From Mycobacterium colombiense (GTDB lineage: Bacteria > Actinomycetota > Actinomycetes > Mycobacteriales > Mycobacteriaceae): a stretch of DNA of 64,000 bases. Location of the stretch: the NCBI RefSeq assembly GCF_001665835.1, contig NZ_LZSX01000027.1, positions 32,601 through 96,600 on the forward strand. The letters run 5' to 3'. The notes under the pieces are model-generated. The model searched no databases, was not told the origin of the DNA, and saw only the letters and a program-made list of their open reading frames with translations. How positions within the stretch are numbered: the first letter of the stretch is position 1; every line of letters starts with the position of its first letter. Positions 51,717 through 59,936 of this stretch are shown here, piece after piece. The translations under genes were made by a program, and so were the position numbers.

Positions 51717-52934
51717 CTAGAAGAAGGTCCCGGCGTGCGGCGCTTCGGGCACCGCGAACAGTCGATCGGCCACGTCCAGCGCGCCCGGATCGTCGGCCCG
51801 GGCCAACCCGGCGGCGGCGAGACTGCGCCAGCGCGTGCCGCCGAGCAACGCGGCACCCAGTCCGTCGATCCCCACGCAGACGTCGGCGCGGCGGGTCGTT
51901 GGTTCGGCGCCGTCGCCGGTGATCGTGAAGTTCGCTGAATTGCTCGGCAGCACTGGGTCGTTCACCGCGATCGTGACGGCCCCGCCGTCGACGTAGGAGC
52001 GCGCCGCCAGCGCACGCCGGGCATCGATGATCCGAAGCCACGTTTCGTCGTGCACCGCGGTGACCTTCGCCGCCCGGCGATCAACGAAAAGCCAGGGGAG
52101 CGCGTCGTCGATGGGTAGCATCCAAAACAGCACTCGGTGAACGAGATCCAGGCCGAGCAGGAATCGCAGCAGCCCGAGATAGGCGTCGGCGGTGGGCGCG
52201 AAGAAATCCTCGACCACGATGGTGCGCTGGTCGCTGACGAACCAATTCTCGGTGTCGACGGGCCGGTACCGGGCGAAGCCCGACTCGGAGCCCGGTTCGC
52301 CATGAACGGCGACATACCAAGCACCCGGCGAGGATTCGGTGCGACGCCGTGCGCTCTCCCACCACGTCCGCGGGCGATCGATGGTTCCGGGACGGGACGG
52401 ACGATTGGCGTCATAGACGCGGGGCAAGATCTCCCAGACCTCGGCGGCGTCGAGCAACCGCACCGGACCACCCGGCCCGACCTCGGGGCGAAACGCCGCC
52501 CGCGCGCTCGTAATCTCCACGCTCTGGAAGCAACTCGCCACCCCGTAGCCGTATCGCTCATAGATGGTGGCCTCCGACGCCCGCAACGACGCGACCACCT
52601 CGCCGCGCTCGGCGATGTCGTGGAGCTGGTGGCCGATCAGCTCGGAGGCGACGCCCCTTCGGGTGTGCGACGGCAGCACCCCGATATGAGTCACGGCGGC
52701 GTGGCTGACGGTGGCTCCGCCCGGAAGGGTGAGGGTGCTCGTCACGGCGTCCGCGGTGCCGGCGAGTGCTCCGTCGATGAATGCGCCGATGGTGCGGCCG
52801 GGGTCGAGCAGCTTGGTGATCTGGCCGGGCGGCAGGTTCGAGATGGGCGGCAGGCCCACCATTGCGGTGCGAAACAATCTCGCCGCGGCGACGAGGTCGT
52901 CCTCGGTATCGAGAACCCGGATCTCGGTGGTCAT
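51717..52934 (-). CDS. Eis-family GNAT N-acetyltransferase
   Basis: 405 aa, the length of Eis proteins. N-terminal GNAT domain (about 1-150) with the acetyl-CoA motif HIGVLPSHTRRGVASELIGHQL, a second GNAT-like domain, and the C-terminal sterol-carrier-like domain (VYDANRPSRPGTIDRPRTWWES; GARTLLG-type region GGTRWRSLAAAGLA). The chain ends in Phe (AGTFF), as in M. tuberculosis Eis where the C-terminal carboxylate of Phe acts as general base. Known Eis enzymes acetylate aminoglycosides or protein lysines at several positions. This paralogue is clearly diverged from Eis itself, so the substrate is open. Confidence 0.85.
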   Translation of the reverse strand: MTTEIRVLDTEDDLVAAARLFRTAMVGLPPISNLPPGQITKLLDPGRTIGAFIDGALAGTADAVTSTLTLPGGATVSHAAVTHIGVLPSHTRRGVASELIGHQLHDIAERGEVVASLRASEATIYERYGYGVASCFQSVEITSARAAFRPEVGPGGPVRLLDAAEVWEILPRVYDANRPSRPGTIDRPRTWWESARRRTESSPGAWYVAVHGEPGSESGFARYRPVDTENWFVSDQRTIVVEDFFAPTADAYLGLLRFLLGLDLVHRVLFWMLPIDDALPWLFVDRRAAKVTAVHDETWLRIIDARRALAARSYVDGGAVTIAVNDPVLPSNSANFTITGDGAEPTTRRADVCVGIDGLGAALLGGTRWRSLAAAGLARADDPGALDVADRLFAVPEAPHAGTFF

Positions 52935-52964
52935 CCGGCCATCATGTCGCGCCCGCGCACAGCG

Positions 52965-53384
52965 TCACCCGATGGGTGTGATGCCCGCGTTGGAAATCGT
53001 GAACCCACGGCCCGAGGACACCGTGCAGGTGACGCCATCGGCCTTGGACGCACAGCTGAACGGACCGACTGCGGCGGTCTGGCCGTAGGCCAGGACCGGC
53101 GTGCCGATCCCCGCGTTGCCGAGGCACGAAACACCCGTGCAGTTGGTGACCGCGCCGGTCGCGGACAGGCGCACGGAGGCGGGGGGCTCGTTGGTCTGGC
53201 AATAGGCCTCGTCGGGGATGCCGGGGTCCCGCTGGTAGTCGACCTCGCAACTGATGTTGCGCGACGGCGACAGGAAGGCACACACCGACGCCGTGCAGGC
53301 CGGGTTATCCGCGATCGCCCGGGGCGCGCCCACCCAGCAGCCGACGACGACGATTCCGAGTGCCGCGACGACCGCACGCTTCAC
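52965..53384 (-). CDS. Secreted Cys-rich protein (DUF6636-like)
   Basis: 139 aa from GTG 53384 with AGGGG upstream. Signal peptide (VKRAVVAALGIVVVGCWVGAPRAIA) cleaved near residue 25. The mature part has eight or so Cys in a regular set (NPACTASVCAF, NISCEVD, EAYCQTN, TNCTGVSCLG, FSCASKADGVTCTVS), i.e. four disulfides are possible. SPSRNISCEVDYQ and GVTCTVSSGRGFTISNAGI match the DUF6636 pattern of mycobacterial secreted proteins. Function unknown. Confidence 0.75.
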   Translation of the reverse strand: MKRAVVAALGIVVVGCWVGAPRAIADNPACTASVCAFLSPSRNISCEVDYQRDPGIPDEAYCQTNEPPASVRLSATGAVTNCTGVSCLGNAGIGTPVLAYGQTAAVGPFSCASKADGVTCTVSSGRGFTISNAGITPIG

Positions 53385-53444
53385 GTGAGCCCCTAACGGT
53401 TCCTGTGCCGCAGAAGCTATCAGACGCAAGGACTTGTACGCCTG

Positions 53445-54656
53445 CTAACGGATGGGCAGGCCGGTCACCGCCCGCGAAATCACCAACCGCTGGATCTCGC
53501 TGGTGCCCTCGAAGATCGTGAAGATCTTTGCGTCACGGTGCATGCGCTCCACGGGGTAGTCGCGGGTGTAGCCGTTGCCGCCCAGGATCTGGATGGCCTC
53601 GTCGGTGACGTAGACCGCGGCCTCGCTCGCGACCAGCTTGGCCATCGAACCCTCGGCCGAGTCGAAGTTCTGGTTGTTGCGCGCCATCCAGCCGGCCCGC
53701 CACACCAGCAGCCGGGCCGCGTCGATACGGCTCTTCATATCCGCGAGCTTGAACGCCACCGCCTGAAACTCACCGATTTTGCGGCCGAATTGCTCACGCT
53801 GGCAGGCATAGTCGAGCGCGTACTCGTAGGCGGCCCGCGCGACGCCGACGGCCATCGCTCCGACCGTGGGCCGGGTGCGCTCGAAGGTCTTCATCGCCGC
53901 CTGGCCACCCGTGGAGGCACCGGACTTGACCCGGGCGATCCGCGCCTCGAATTTCTCCCGGCCGCCGAGGATGGCGTCCTCGGGCAGGCGGACGTTGTCG
54001 AGGACCACCTCGGCGGTGTGCGAGGCGCGGATCCCGTGCTTCTTGAACTTCTGGCCCTGCGCCAGACCTTTGGTGTCCGGCCCGATGACGAAGCTGGCCT
54101 GGCCGCGGGTACCGAGCTCGGGATAGACCGAGGCCACCACGATGTGCACGTTGGCGATGCCGCCGTTGGTGGCCCAGGTCTTGGTGCCGTTGAGCACCCA
54201 CTCACCGGCCGCCTCGTCGTAGCGCGCCCGGGTGCGGATGCCGCCGACGTCGGAGCCCGCGTCGGGCTCCGATGAGCAGAAGGCACCCAGCTTGGGTTCG
54301 TCGGGGGTACCGAACATCTCGGGAAGCCAGCGTCCCAGTTGTTCGGGAGTCCCGTTGCCCGCCAACGCCGCCGCGGCCAGGCCAGTGCCCATGATGGACA
54401 GCGCGATGCCGGCGTCACCCCAGAACATCTCCTCGAACGCGGTCAGCATCCCCAGCCCGGTCTCTTCGGCGGCCTGCTGCGCAAAGAAGTCGGGGGAGTA
54501 CAGGCCGACCTTTGCGGCCTCTTGGATCACCGGCCACGGGGTTTCCTCCCGTTCGTCCCATTCGGCCGCGGCCGGTCGGATGATGTCGGCCGCGAACTTG
54601 TGCACCCAATCGCGCACCTCGATCACGTCGTCAGACAGTTGCATGGAGAATGTCAC
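53445..54656 (-). CDS. Acyl-CoA dehydrogenase (FadE family)
   Basis: 403 aa from GTG 54656, which has AGGAG eight bases upstream and gives [25 protein letters not shown] 54644 is an alternative. ACAD domains: N-terminal helical (about 5-125), middle beta ([33 protein letters not shown]) and C-terminal helical with [21 protein letters not shown]. The catalytic Glu lies in [22 protein letters not shown]-dependent alpha,beta-desaturation of an acyl-CoA. A TetR gene lies directly upstream on the same strand, 25 bases away, and may control it. Confidence 0.88.
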   Translation of the reverse strand: MTFSMQLSDDVIEVRDWVHKFAADIIRPAAAEWDEREETPWPVIQEAAKVGLYSPDFFAQQAAEETGLGMLTAFEEMFWGDAGIALSIMGTGLAAAALAGNGTPEQLGRWLPEMFGTPDEPKLGAFCSSEPDAGSDVGGIRTRARYDEAAGEWVLNGTKTWATNGGIANVHIVVASVYPELGTRGQASFVIGPDTKGLAQGQKFKKHGIRASHTAEVVLDNVRLPEDAILGGREKFEARIARVKSGASTGGQAAMKTFERTRPTVGAMAVGVARAAYEYALDYACQREQFGRKIGEFQAVAFKLADMKSRIDAARLLVWRAGWMARNNQNFDSAEGSMAKLVASEAAVYVTDEAIQILGGNGYTRDYPVERMHRDAKIFTIFEGTSEIQRLVISRAVTGLPIR

Positions 54657-54681
54657 AGCTGTGCTCCTGAAAGGTTGCGAA

Positions 54682-55284
54682 TCAACGGTTTCTGTACTGG
54701 TGGAGGACGCTGACCGTCTGGTTGACCCACGCCTCGAAGTACCGTTCTTCATCGGTGTTGCCGGGCAGGCGACCGGTCAGCGCTTGCAGCGTCGCCGCGT
54801 AGGACAGCGACCCGATCGCGACCGCCGCGGCCGCTTCGGGATCGGGAATGCTGGTGCGGCCGGACCGATTTGACGCGGCCAGTTCGTCGGCGAAGCGTTG
54901 GTAGGCGTTGTCGGTGATCACCTGCCACGTCTTCTCATCGAGATCGCCGAGCTCGTCGGGTTCGCGCAGCATGACCTTGAGCAGATCCTCGCTCTGTTTG
55001 AGGTTGCTCCAGATCAGCTGGCCGGCGATGCGCACCGCCCGCTCAACGCTGCCCGGTTGCCCCGCGTCGTATTGCTCTCGCGCGGCCACGATGCTGTCGA
55101 TCCGGTGTGCGACCGCCGCCTCGAGTAGCTCGCGCTTGGAGCCGAAGTGCTTGTAGAGCGCGCCCGAGCCGGGCGCCAGCCCGGACTCCCGCTGGATGTC
55201 GGCCACTGACGTCGCCGCGTAGCCCTTGGCGGCGAAGAGCCGCAGGGCTGCGGAGAGCAGCCGGTCGCGTCCCGAGGCGAGCAT
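54682..55284 (-). CDS. TetR-family transcriptional regulator
   Basis: 200 aa from ATG 55284 ([14 protein letters not shown]). HTH at about 25-45: [28 protein letters not shown], followed by helical ligand/dimer domain. A near-perfect 20-bp palindrome (55287-55306) lies right in front of the start, so autoregulation is likely. The next gene on the strand is an acyl-CoA dehydrogenase (54656), so it probably senses an acyl-CoA or lipid. A GTG at 55302 would lie inside the palindrome and is less likely. Confidence 0.87.
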   Translation of the reverse strand: MLASGRDRLLSAALRLFAAKGYAATSVADIQRESGLAPGSGALYKHFGSKRELLEAAVAHRIDSIVAAREQYDAGQPGSVERAVRIAGQLIWSNLKQSEDLLKVMLREPDELGDLDEKTWQVITDNAYQRFADELAASNRSGRTSIPDPEAAAAVAIGSLSYAATLQALTGRLPGNTDEERYFEAWVNQTVSVLHQYRNR

Positions 55285-55286
55285 AG

Positions 55287-55306
55287 GTGAGAGAGTACTC
55301 ACTCAC
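55287..55306. promoter_or_regulatory. TetR operator-like palindrome
   Basis: GTGAGAGAGTACTCACTCAC at 55287-55306: arms GTGAG and CTCAC around a perfect GAGTACTC core, one mismatched base pair (A/T position 6 versus 15). It ends three bases before the ATG of the TetR gene. The spacing and dyad fit binding of a TetR dimer pair and autorepression. Confidence 0.6.
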
Positions 55307-55510
55307 GCTGGTCAAGCCAAAATCGGCCCGGTTTTGGCACGTGACGGAGGAGACGGCGCGGCGGTTAGCGTTAAATTCTTGCGAAACGCCACTGCGCTTG
55401 AGCGCGCCGGACCGGTACGGCTGTGAGGGTTGTACTCAGGTTGGTTGATAAGGACCGGCGACCCACTGAAGGAGCCTGACATTCGCGTCCTACCGCGTGT
55501 AGAGCTGCCG

Positions 55511-56839
55511 ATGCGGGTGCTGTCGCTGCGCACCATCGTCATCGTCGCCGCCATATCGGTGATGACCCTGGTCGTCCTGCTGGGCACCTGGGTCTGGGTG
55601 GGCGTCACCAACGATCAGTACAACCAGCTCGATCGGCGGCTCGATTCGGTCAGCAGCCTCGGTGACATCAGCAGCCTGCTCAACAACGCGGAGCACACGA
55701 GTCCGGACCGGCCCGCGCCGGACGGCAACCTGGTGCGCACCGCGCGCATCGGCGGGGTGACCGTGTCGGTGCCGAGCAGCATCGTGTTGCCCCAGCTTCC
55801 CGACGGCTATGCGAACACCACCATCAACGGGGTGCAGTACCGCGTCCGTACCTTCACCGCGGGCCCCGCCTCGATAGCGCTGGCCGCGCCGTTGGCCGAA
55901 GCCCAGCATCGGATCAACGAATTGCACCTGCGGGTGTTACTCATCTGCGCCAGCGTGATCGGCGGCACCGTCGTGGTGGGCTGGGTGATCTCGCTGATCA
56001 TGGTCAACCCGTTCCTCTTACTGGCGCAGCAGGCCCGGGCGATCAACGCGCAGTCCAGTCCCGACGAGGTGCAGGTGCGCGGCGTGCGTGAGGCCGTGGA
56101 GATCGCCGAAGCGGTAGAGGGAATGCTGGCCCGCATCGGCAAGGAGCAGGAGCGCACCAAGGCCGCCCTCGAATCGGCCCGCGACTTCGCCGCAGTCGCC
56201 TCCCACGAGTTGCGCACGCCGCTGACCGCGATGCGCACCAACCTGGAGGTGCTGTCCACCCTGGACCTGCCGCCCGAGCAGCGACACGAGGTCATCGGCG
56301 ACGTCATCCGCACCCAGAGCCGCATCGAGGCCACCCTGACTGCGCTGGAGCGGCTGGCCCAGGGCGAACTGACCACAGTCGATGATTTCGTCCCGTTCGA
56401 CATCACCGAGCTGTTGGATCGTGCCGCTCACGACGCGCTACGCGTCTACCCCGACGTCGAGGTGTCGCTGGTGCCCTCGCCGACGGTGCTGATGATCGGG
56501 CTGCCCACGGGTCTGCGGCTGGTCATCGACAACGCCATCGCCAACGCCGTCAAGCACGGCAACGCCGGCAAGATCCTGCTGACCGTAGGCAGCTCTGCTG
56601 AGGGTGTGGAGATCGCGATCGACGACGACGGCGCCGGGGTCCCGGAGTCCGAACGCGCCACGGTCTTCGAACGCTTCGCCCGCGGGTCGACGGCCTCACG
56701 GTCGGGATCGGGACTAGGCCTGGCGCTGGTCGCCCAGCAGGCCGAATTACACGGGGGCACAGCGGCATTGCAGACCAGCCCGCTGGGCGGCACCCGGCTG
56801 CTGTTGCGGCTGGCCGGTGATGGGCGTGGCCCGGCGTAG
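55511..56839 (+). CDS. PrrB-like sensor histidine kinase, without adjacent response regulator
   Basis: 442 aa from ATG 55511; an in-frame TTG at 55430 is upstream. TM1 (about 9-32), a periplasmic domain of about 105 residues, TM2 (about 138-162), HAMP region, then HisKA with FAAVASHELRTPLTAMRTNLEVLSTLDLP (H box His near 218), and HATPase: NAIANAVKHG (N box), DDDGAGVPESE (G1), FERFARGSTASRSGSGLGLAL (F and G2). The match to M. tuberculosis PrrB is strong in the kinase half (EIAEAMEGML, IRTQSRIEATLTALERLAQGEL). PrrB is normally paired with PrrA; no response regulator gene is next to this one, so it is an orphan, perhaps a second PrrB copy. Confidence 0.85.
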   Translation: MRVLSLRTIVIVAAISVMTLVVLLGTWVWVGVTNDQYNQLDRRLDSVSSLGDISSLLNNAEHTSPDRPAPDGNLVRTARIGGVTVSVPSSIVLPQLPDGYANTTINGVQYRVRTFTAGPASIALAAPLAEAQHRINELHLRVLLICASVIGGTVVVGWVISLIMVNPFLLLAQQARAINAQSSPDEVQVRGVREAVEIAEAVEGMLARIGKEQERTKAALESARDFAAVASHELRTPLTAMRTNLEVLSTLDLPPEQRHEVIGDVIRTQSRIEATLTALERLAQGELTTVDDFVPFDITELLDRAAHDALRVYPDVEVSLVPSPTVLMIGLPTGLRLVIDNAIANAVKHGNAGKILLTVGSSAEGVEIAIDDDGAGVPESERATVFERFARGSTASRSGSGLGLALVAQQAELHGGTAALQTSPLGGTRLLLRLAGDGRGPA

Positions 56840-56903
56840 CTGTGGTTCGCCGGCGCCGGCCCGCCACCGTGCGCTCCACGCGCTCGATGTCGGACAATGA
56901 GCC

Positions 56904-57302
56904 ATGCTCGGCCACCTCGGCATCAACGTGCCCGATTTGTCAGCCGCAAAACGGTATTACGACGCGCTGATGCCTCTTGTCGACTTCGAGGCGTTCTTTC
57001 ATGCCGACGACGAGTTTTCCTATCGGCCTGCCAAAAACAAACCGGGCACTTACTTGTTCTTCTATTCGGCGGTCGAGCCGCATGAGTACTCGTCGCAGCG
57101 AGCCGGGCTGCAGCATCTGGCATTCATTGTGCGGCGGCGGTCGTCGGTGCGGGCGGTGCATGATCACGTCGTCCGGATCGGAGGCACCGTCATCCACCCG
57201 CCGCGCCATTTCCCGCAATATCCCGGTCATTATTACGCCACCTTTTGGTACGACCCGTTCGGCATCAAACTCGAAGCCGTATGCCATCACGACCGTGACT
57301 AG
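56904..57302 (+). CDS. VOC family protein
   Basis: 132 aa. Glyoxalase-type fold: MLGHLGINVPDLSAAKRYYDALMPLVDFEAFF with His4 as a possible first metal ligand, GLQHLAFIVRRRSSVRAVHDHVVRIGG with a second His, and the closing YATFWYDPFGIKLEAVCHH with Glu and His. All three positions usual for a metal site are present, unlike the VOC protein at 36033. It is upstream of the ESX-2 genes but separated by about 250 bases, so probably unrelated. Substrate unknown. Confidence 0.85.
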   Translation: MLGHLGINVPDLSAAKRYYDALMPLVDFEAFFHADDEFSYRPAKNKPGTYLFFYSAVEPHEYSSQRAGLQHLAFIVRRRSSVRAVHDHVVRIGGTVIHPPRHFPQYPGHYYATFWYDPFGIKLEAVCHHDRD

Positions 57303-57549
57303 ATAAAGGGCATGATGCGGGCGCACCAGGTAACCGCGGTGCATTTGTGACTGCCGAGTCTTGAGTGGCGACTGAGGTTTATAGACGACGCGTTCTGGGA
57401 TCCGGATCTTTCGCCCCCGGGGCCAGCGTTACTTAACTGAATTTCGGGCCTAAGTTCCGCCAAAACTGCACTGAATACAAGATCAACGAAACCGCACTAC
57501 ACTAAGGCCCCAAGCACGTGGATTTGGGTTGAGCGTTCGGAGGGAAATC
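57303..57549 (+). promoter_or_regulatory. Promoter region of the ESX-2 locus
   Basis: No gene. TACACT at 57498-57503 is a good minus-10, about 47 bases before the PE start; GGAGGGAAATC precedes the ATG at 57550. In other mycobacteria the eccB2 and eccC2 genes would lie here. The upstream part shows nothing recognisable. Confidence 0.45.
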
Positions 57550-57858
57550 ATGGTATTCACGTCGGTGCAGACAGAGGCGGTTCTGGCGTCGGCAGGTGCG
57601 GAGTCGGCCATCAGCGCTGAGACCCAAGCGGCGGCTTCGGCGGCCGCGCCGGTCCTGCTGGGGGTGCTGCCGATGGGCGGTGACCCCGACTCGGCCATGT
57701 TCGCGGCGGCGCTCAACGCCTGCGGTGGCAGCTATCTGGGCGTAGTGTCCGAGCACGCCGCCCAGCGCGGCCTGTTCGCCGGCACGCAGAGCATCGCCTC
57801 GAGCACGTACCTCGTCACCGAGCTCATGCGCAGCTTGACGATGGCAATCGGGGCTTAG
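57550..57858 (+). CDS. PE36: PE protein of the ESX-2 locus (PE36-like)
   Basis: 102 aa from ATG 57550 with GGAGGGAAAT in front. Two-helix PE domain without a PGRS tail: VFTSVQTEAVLASAGAESAISAE, LLGVLPMGGDPDSAMFAAALNACGGSYLGVVSEHAAQRGLFAGTQSIA. The PE motif at positions 8-9 is changed to TE. It is followed 30 bases later by the PPE gene, as in all ESX PE-PPE pairs; the two should form a heterodimer secreted by ESX-2 and recognised by EspG2. Confidence 0.88.
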   Translation: MVFTSVQTEAVLASAGAESAISAETQAAASAAAPVLLGVLPMGGDPDSAMFAAALNACGGSYLGVVSEHAAQRGLFAGTQSIASSTYLVTELMRSLTMAIGA

Positions 57859-57888
57859 GGCTCAGCGACGTAAAAGGGGGAAGTACGC

Positions 57889-59070
57889 ATGGCCGATCCG
57901 GGGTGGGCTGCGCGTACGCCTGAGGAAAACGACCTGCTGCTCAAGGCGGGGGCCGGCGTCATCACTCACTTGGCGAACCAGGCCGCCTGGACTGCCTTGG
58001 CGGCCACCCATCACGGCTCCAGCATCGCCTCGACGATCAACACCGTGGCGACGTCGGCGAGCTGGACGGGCTCGGGTTCGTTGGCCTCGGCGTCAAACGC
58101 GACCGCGCTGAACGCGTCACTGCACGGGCTGGCCGGCTGGGTCGACGTCAAGCCGGCGGTGGTCTCGACCGCGGTCTCGGCGTATCAAATGGCCTATGGC
58201 TCAATGCGTCCCGCGCCCGAGTGCATCGGGAATCGTACCGAGACCGCCGCCGATTACGGCATCAACCCGCTGGTCCTCGGCGCACTGACGCCACGGATCA
58301 CGTCGCTGGAGCTCGAGTACTTCGGGTCGATGTGGCCGAACAACTCCGCGGTCGGGGCCAGCTACGGAACGATCCTGACGGCCTTGTCGCAAAGCCTGAC
58401 CATTCCTCCGCCGATCGCGTCCGTGGGTGCGTCGCCGGCCGCCCCCGCGCAGGCGGCAGCGGCGATAGGCGAGTCGGCGGCGGACGAAGGGGCCGGCGAC
58501 GGCATGCGCGCCGCCATGCAGGGCGCGCAGACGGGGACCCAGGGAGCCGGTCAGGCGGCGTCGGGAGGCCAGGACTTCATGAGTCAGGCCGGCTCGTTGA
58601 TGCAGCCCGCACAGCAACTGATGGGGGCGGTCCCGCAGGTGATGCAGGCCCCCATGCAGATGATGCAGGCTCCGATGCAGATGATGCAGCCGCTGATGGG
58701 CATGTTCGCCAATCCGGGCGCCATGGGCATGGGCGGTGCGACGCCGGCCGTTTCGGCGGTTTCGGCCACCACGGGGCTTTCCGCAGCGGAGGCCGGGGCG
58801 AGCGGGGGCGCATCGATGGGCGGCGCGGGCATGCCCGCAACCAGTTTCACCCGTCCGGTCAGCGCCTTCGAGCCCGCCACCAGTGGCCGGCCGGTGGGGC
58901 TGCGGCCGGCCGGGGCATTAGGCGCCGAGGCCATGCGACCGCAGACCACGACGATGGGTGGTGCCCCGATGGGCGGAATGCCCGTGGGGCACGGGGCGGG
59001 AGGCGACCGCGGCTCCCGTGACAAGGCAGACCAACCCGCGACCGTGCGGGTCGTCGACGCTCGAGTGTGA
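57889..59070 (+). CDS. PPE69: PPE protein of the ESX-2 locus (PPE69-like)
   Basis: 393 aa with AAGGGGGAAG before ATG 57889. An N-terminal PPE-type helical domain (about 1-175) with WTALAATHHGSSIASTINTVATSASWTGSGSLASASNAT (WxG turn) and INPLVLGALTPRITSLELEYFGSMWPNN; the usual PPE motif near residue 8 is not kept (RTPEEND). The C-terminal half is low complexity: QAPMQMM repeats from a 21-bp tandem duplication (58648-58689), then Gly/Met/Ala-rich. The end is basic (RGSRDKADQPATVRVVDARV). Partner of the PE protein, substrate of ESX-2. Confidence 0.88.
   Translation: MADPGWAARTPEENDLLLKAGAGVITHLANQAAWTALAATHHGSSIASTINTVATSASWTGSGSLASASNATALNASLHGLAGWVDVKPAVVSTAVSAYQMAYGSMRPAPECIGNRTETAADYGINPLVLGALTPRITSLELEYFGSMWPNNSAVGASYGTILTALSQSLTIPPPIASVGASPAAPAQAAAAIGESAADEGAGDGMRAAMQGAQTGTQGAGQAASGGQDFMSQAGSLMQPAQQLMGAVPQVMQAPMQMMQAPMQMMQPLMGMFANPGAMGMGGATPAVSAVSATTGLSAAEAGASGGASMGGAGMPATSFTRPVSAFEPATSGRPVGLRPAGALGAEAMRPQTTTMGGAPMGGMPVGHGAGGDRGSRDKADQPATVRVVDARV
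58648..58689 (+). repeat. 21-bp tandem repeat in the PPE69-like gene
   Basis: Two copies of a 21-base unit encoding APMQMMQ (GCYCCSATGCAGATGATGCAG), followed by a shortened CCGCTGATG. It makes a Met/Gln-rich patch in the C-terminal half of the PPE protein. Repeat number may vary between strains. Confidence 0.6.
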
Positions 59071-59167
59071 AGCCACTGGTGAAAGGTGAATCGACAGGTC
59101 CAAATAGCCGCCATACACTTCGCTTCATGCCCTCACGGGGGGCGGCCCACCGGAGAAGGAGAATTCC

Positions 59168-59482
59168 GTGACAATCAAAGTAACACCGCAAATGCTTCGC
59201 GACGCTTCCAACGCTATCCAGGCAAACATGGAACACGCGATCGGAATTGGCCAGGGATACGTCGCGAATCAGGAAAACGTGATGAATCCGTCCACCTGGT
59301 CTGGCTCGGCTGTGACCGCGTCGCACGCGACGGCGATCGAGGTTCAAAACGACTTGAACAAAGTCTTGACCGGCGGCACACGGCTTGCCGAAGGCCTTAC
59401 GAAGGCGGCGGCACTGATGGAAGGCCACGAGGCGGATTCTTCGCACGCGTTCACCGCGCTATTCGGCGGCCACGGCTCCTAA
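59168..59482 (+). CDS. esxD: EsxD: WXG100 protein of ESX-2
   Basis: 104 aa from GTG 59168 with GAAGGAGAATTCC in front. Helical hairpin: VTPQMLRDASNAIQANMEHAIGIGQGYVANQENVMNP, then TWSGSAVTASHATAIEV (WxG turn, WSG) and LNKVLTGGTRLAEGLTKAAALMEGHEADSSHAF. Closely follows M. tuberculosis EsxD (TWSGTGVVASH, LTGGTRLAEGL, GHEADS). It should form a heterodimer with EsxC and be exported by ESX-2. Confidence 0.93.
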   Translation: MTIKVTPQMLRDASNAIQANMEHAIGIGQGYVANQENVMNPSTWSGSAVTASHATAIEVQNDLNKVLTGGTRLAEGLTKAAALMEGHEADSSHAFTALFGGHGS

Positions 59483-59533
59483 CCACCCATTCATTCGCAA
59501 TTCCATTAATGGTCTTCTGAAAGGAACTTCACA

Positions 59534-59821
59534 ATGTCCGACCCGATCACTTATAACCCGGGGGCCGTAGCCGACTTCGCCACCGACGTCGCCTCCCGCG
59601 CCGGCCAGTTGCAGTCGATTTTCGACGACACCTCCAACCGCACGCACGCCCTGCAGGAATTCTTCGCCGGCCATGGCGCATCAGGCTTCTTCGAGGCGCA
59701 GGCGCAGATGCTGTCCGGTCTGCAGGGTCTCATCGACACCATCCGCCAGCACGGGGTGACCACCTCCCACGTGCTGGACAACGCGCTCAGCACGGACCAG
59801 CACATCGCCGGTCTGTTCTGA
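59534..59821 (+). CDS. esxC: EsxC: WXG100 partner of EsxD
   Basis: 95 aa, the same length as M. tuberculosis EsxC. ATG 59534 with GAAAGGAA in front. YNPGAVADFATDVASRAGQLQSIFDDTSNRTHALQEFFAGHGA and LQGLIDTIRQHGVTT match EsxC almost position by position. Like EsxC it lacks a classic WxG and has FFAGHGASGFF in the turn. Forms the EsxC-EsxD heterodimer. A strong hairpin follows the stop. Confidence 0.93.
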   Translation: MSDPITYNPGAVADFATDVASRAGQLQSIFDDTSNRTHALQEFFAGHGASGFFEAQAQMLSGLQGLIDTIRQHGVTTSHVLDNALSTDQHIAGLF

Positions 59822-59850
59822 GTCCGCTCAACCACACCAAGACAAGCGAG

Positions 59851-59890
59851 GGTGGGGCAGATGCGCCGGGCGTGTGTGCCCCACCTTTGG
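59851..59890 (+). terminator. Hairpin after esxC, likely partial terminator
   Basis: A perfect 9-bp stem GGTGGGGCA (59851-59859) and TGCCCCACC (59877-59885) with a 17-base loop, followed by TTTGG. It is 30 bases after the esxC stop and about 50 bases before espG2. The T-run is short, so it may reduce rather than end transcription, or protect the esxDC mRNA 3-prime end. Confidence 0.55.
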
Positions 59891-59936
59891 TCTCTTATCC
59901 ACCGGTCGGGCGGCTCACCAGTGAGGTCAAAGCGAC

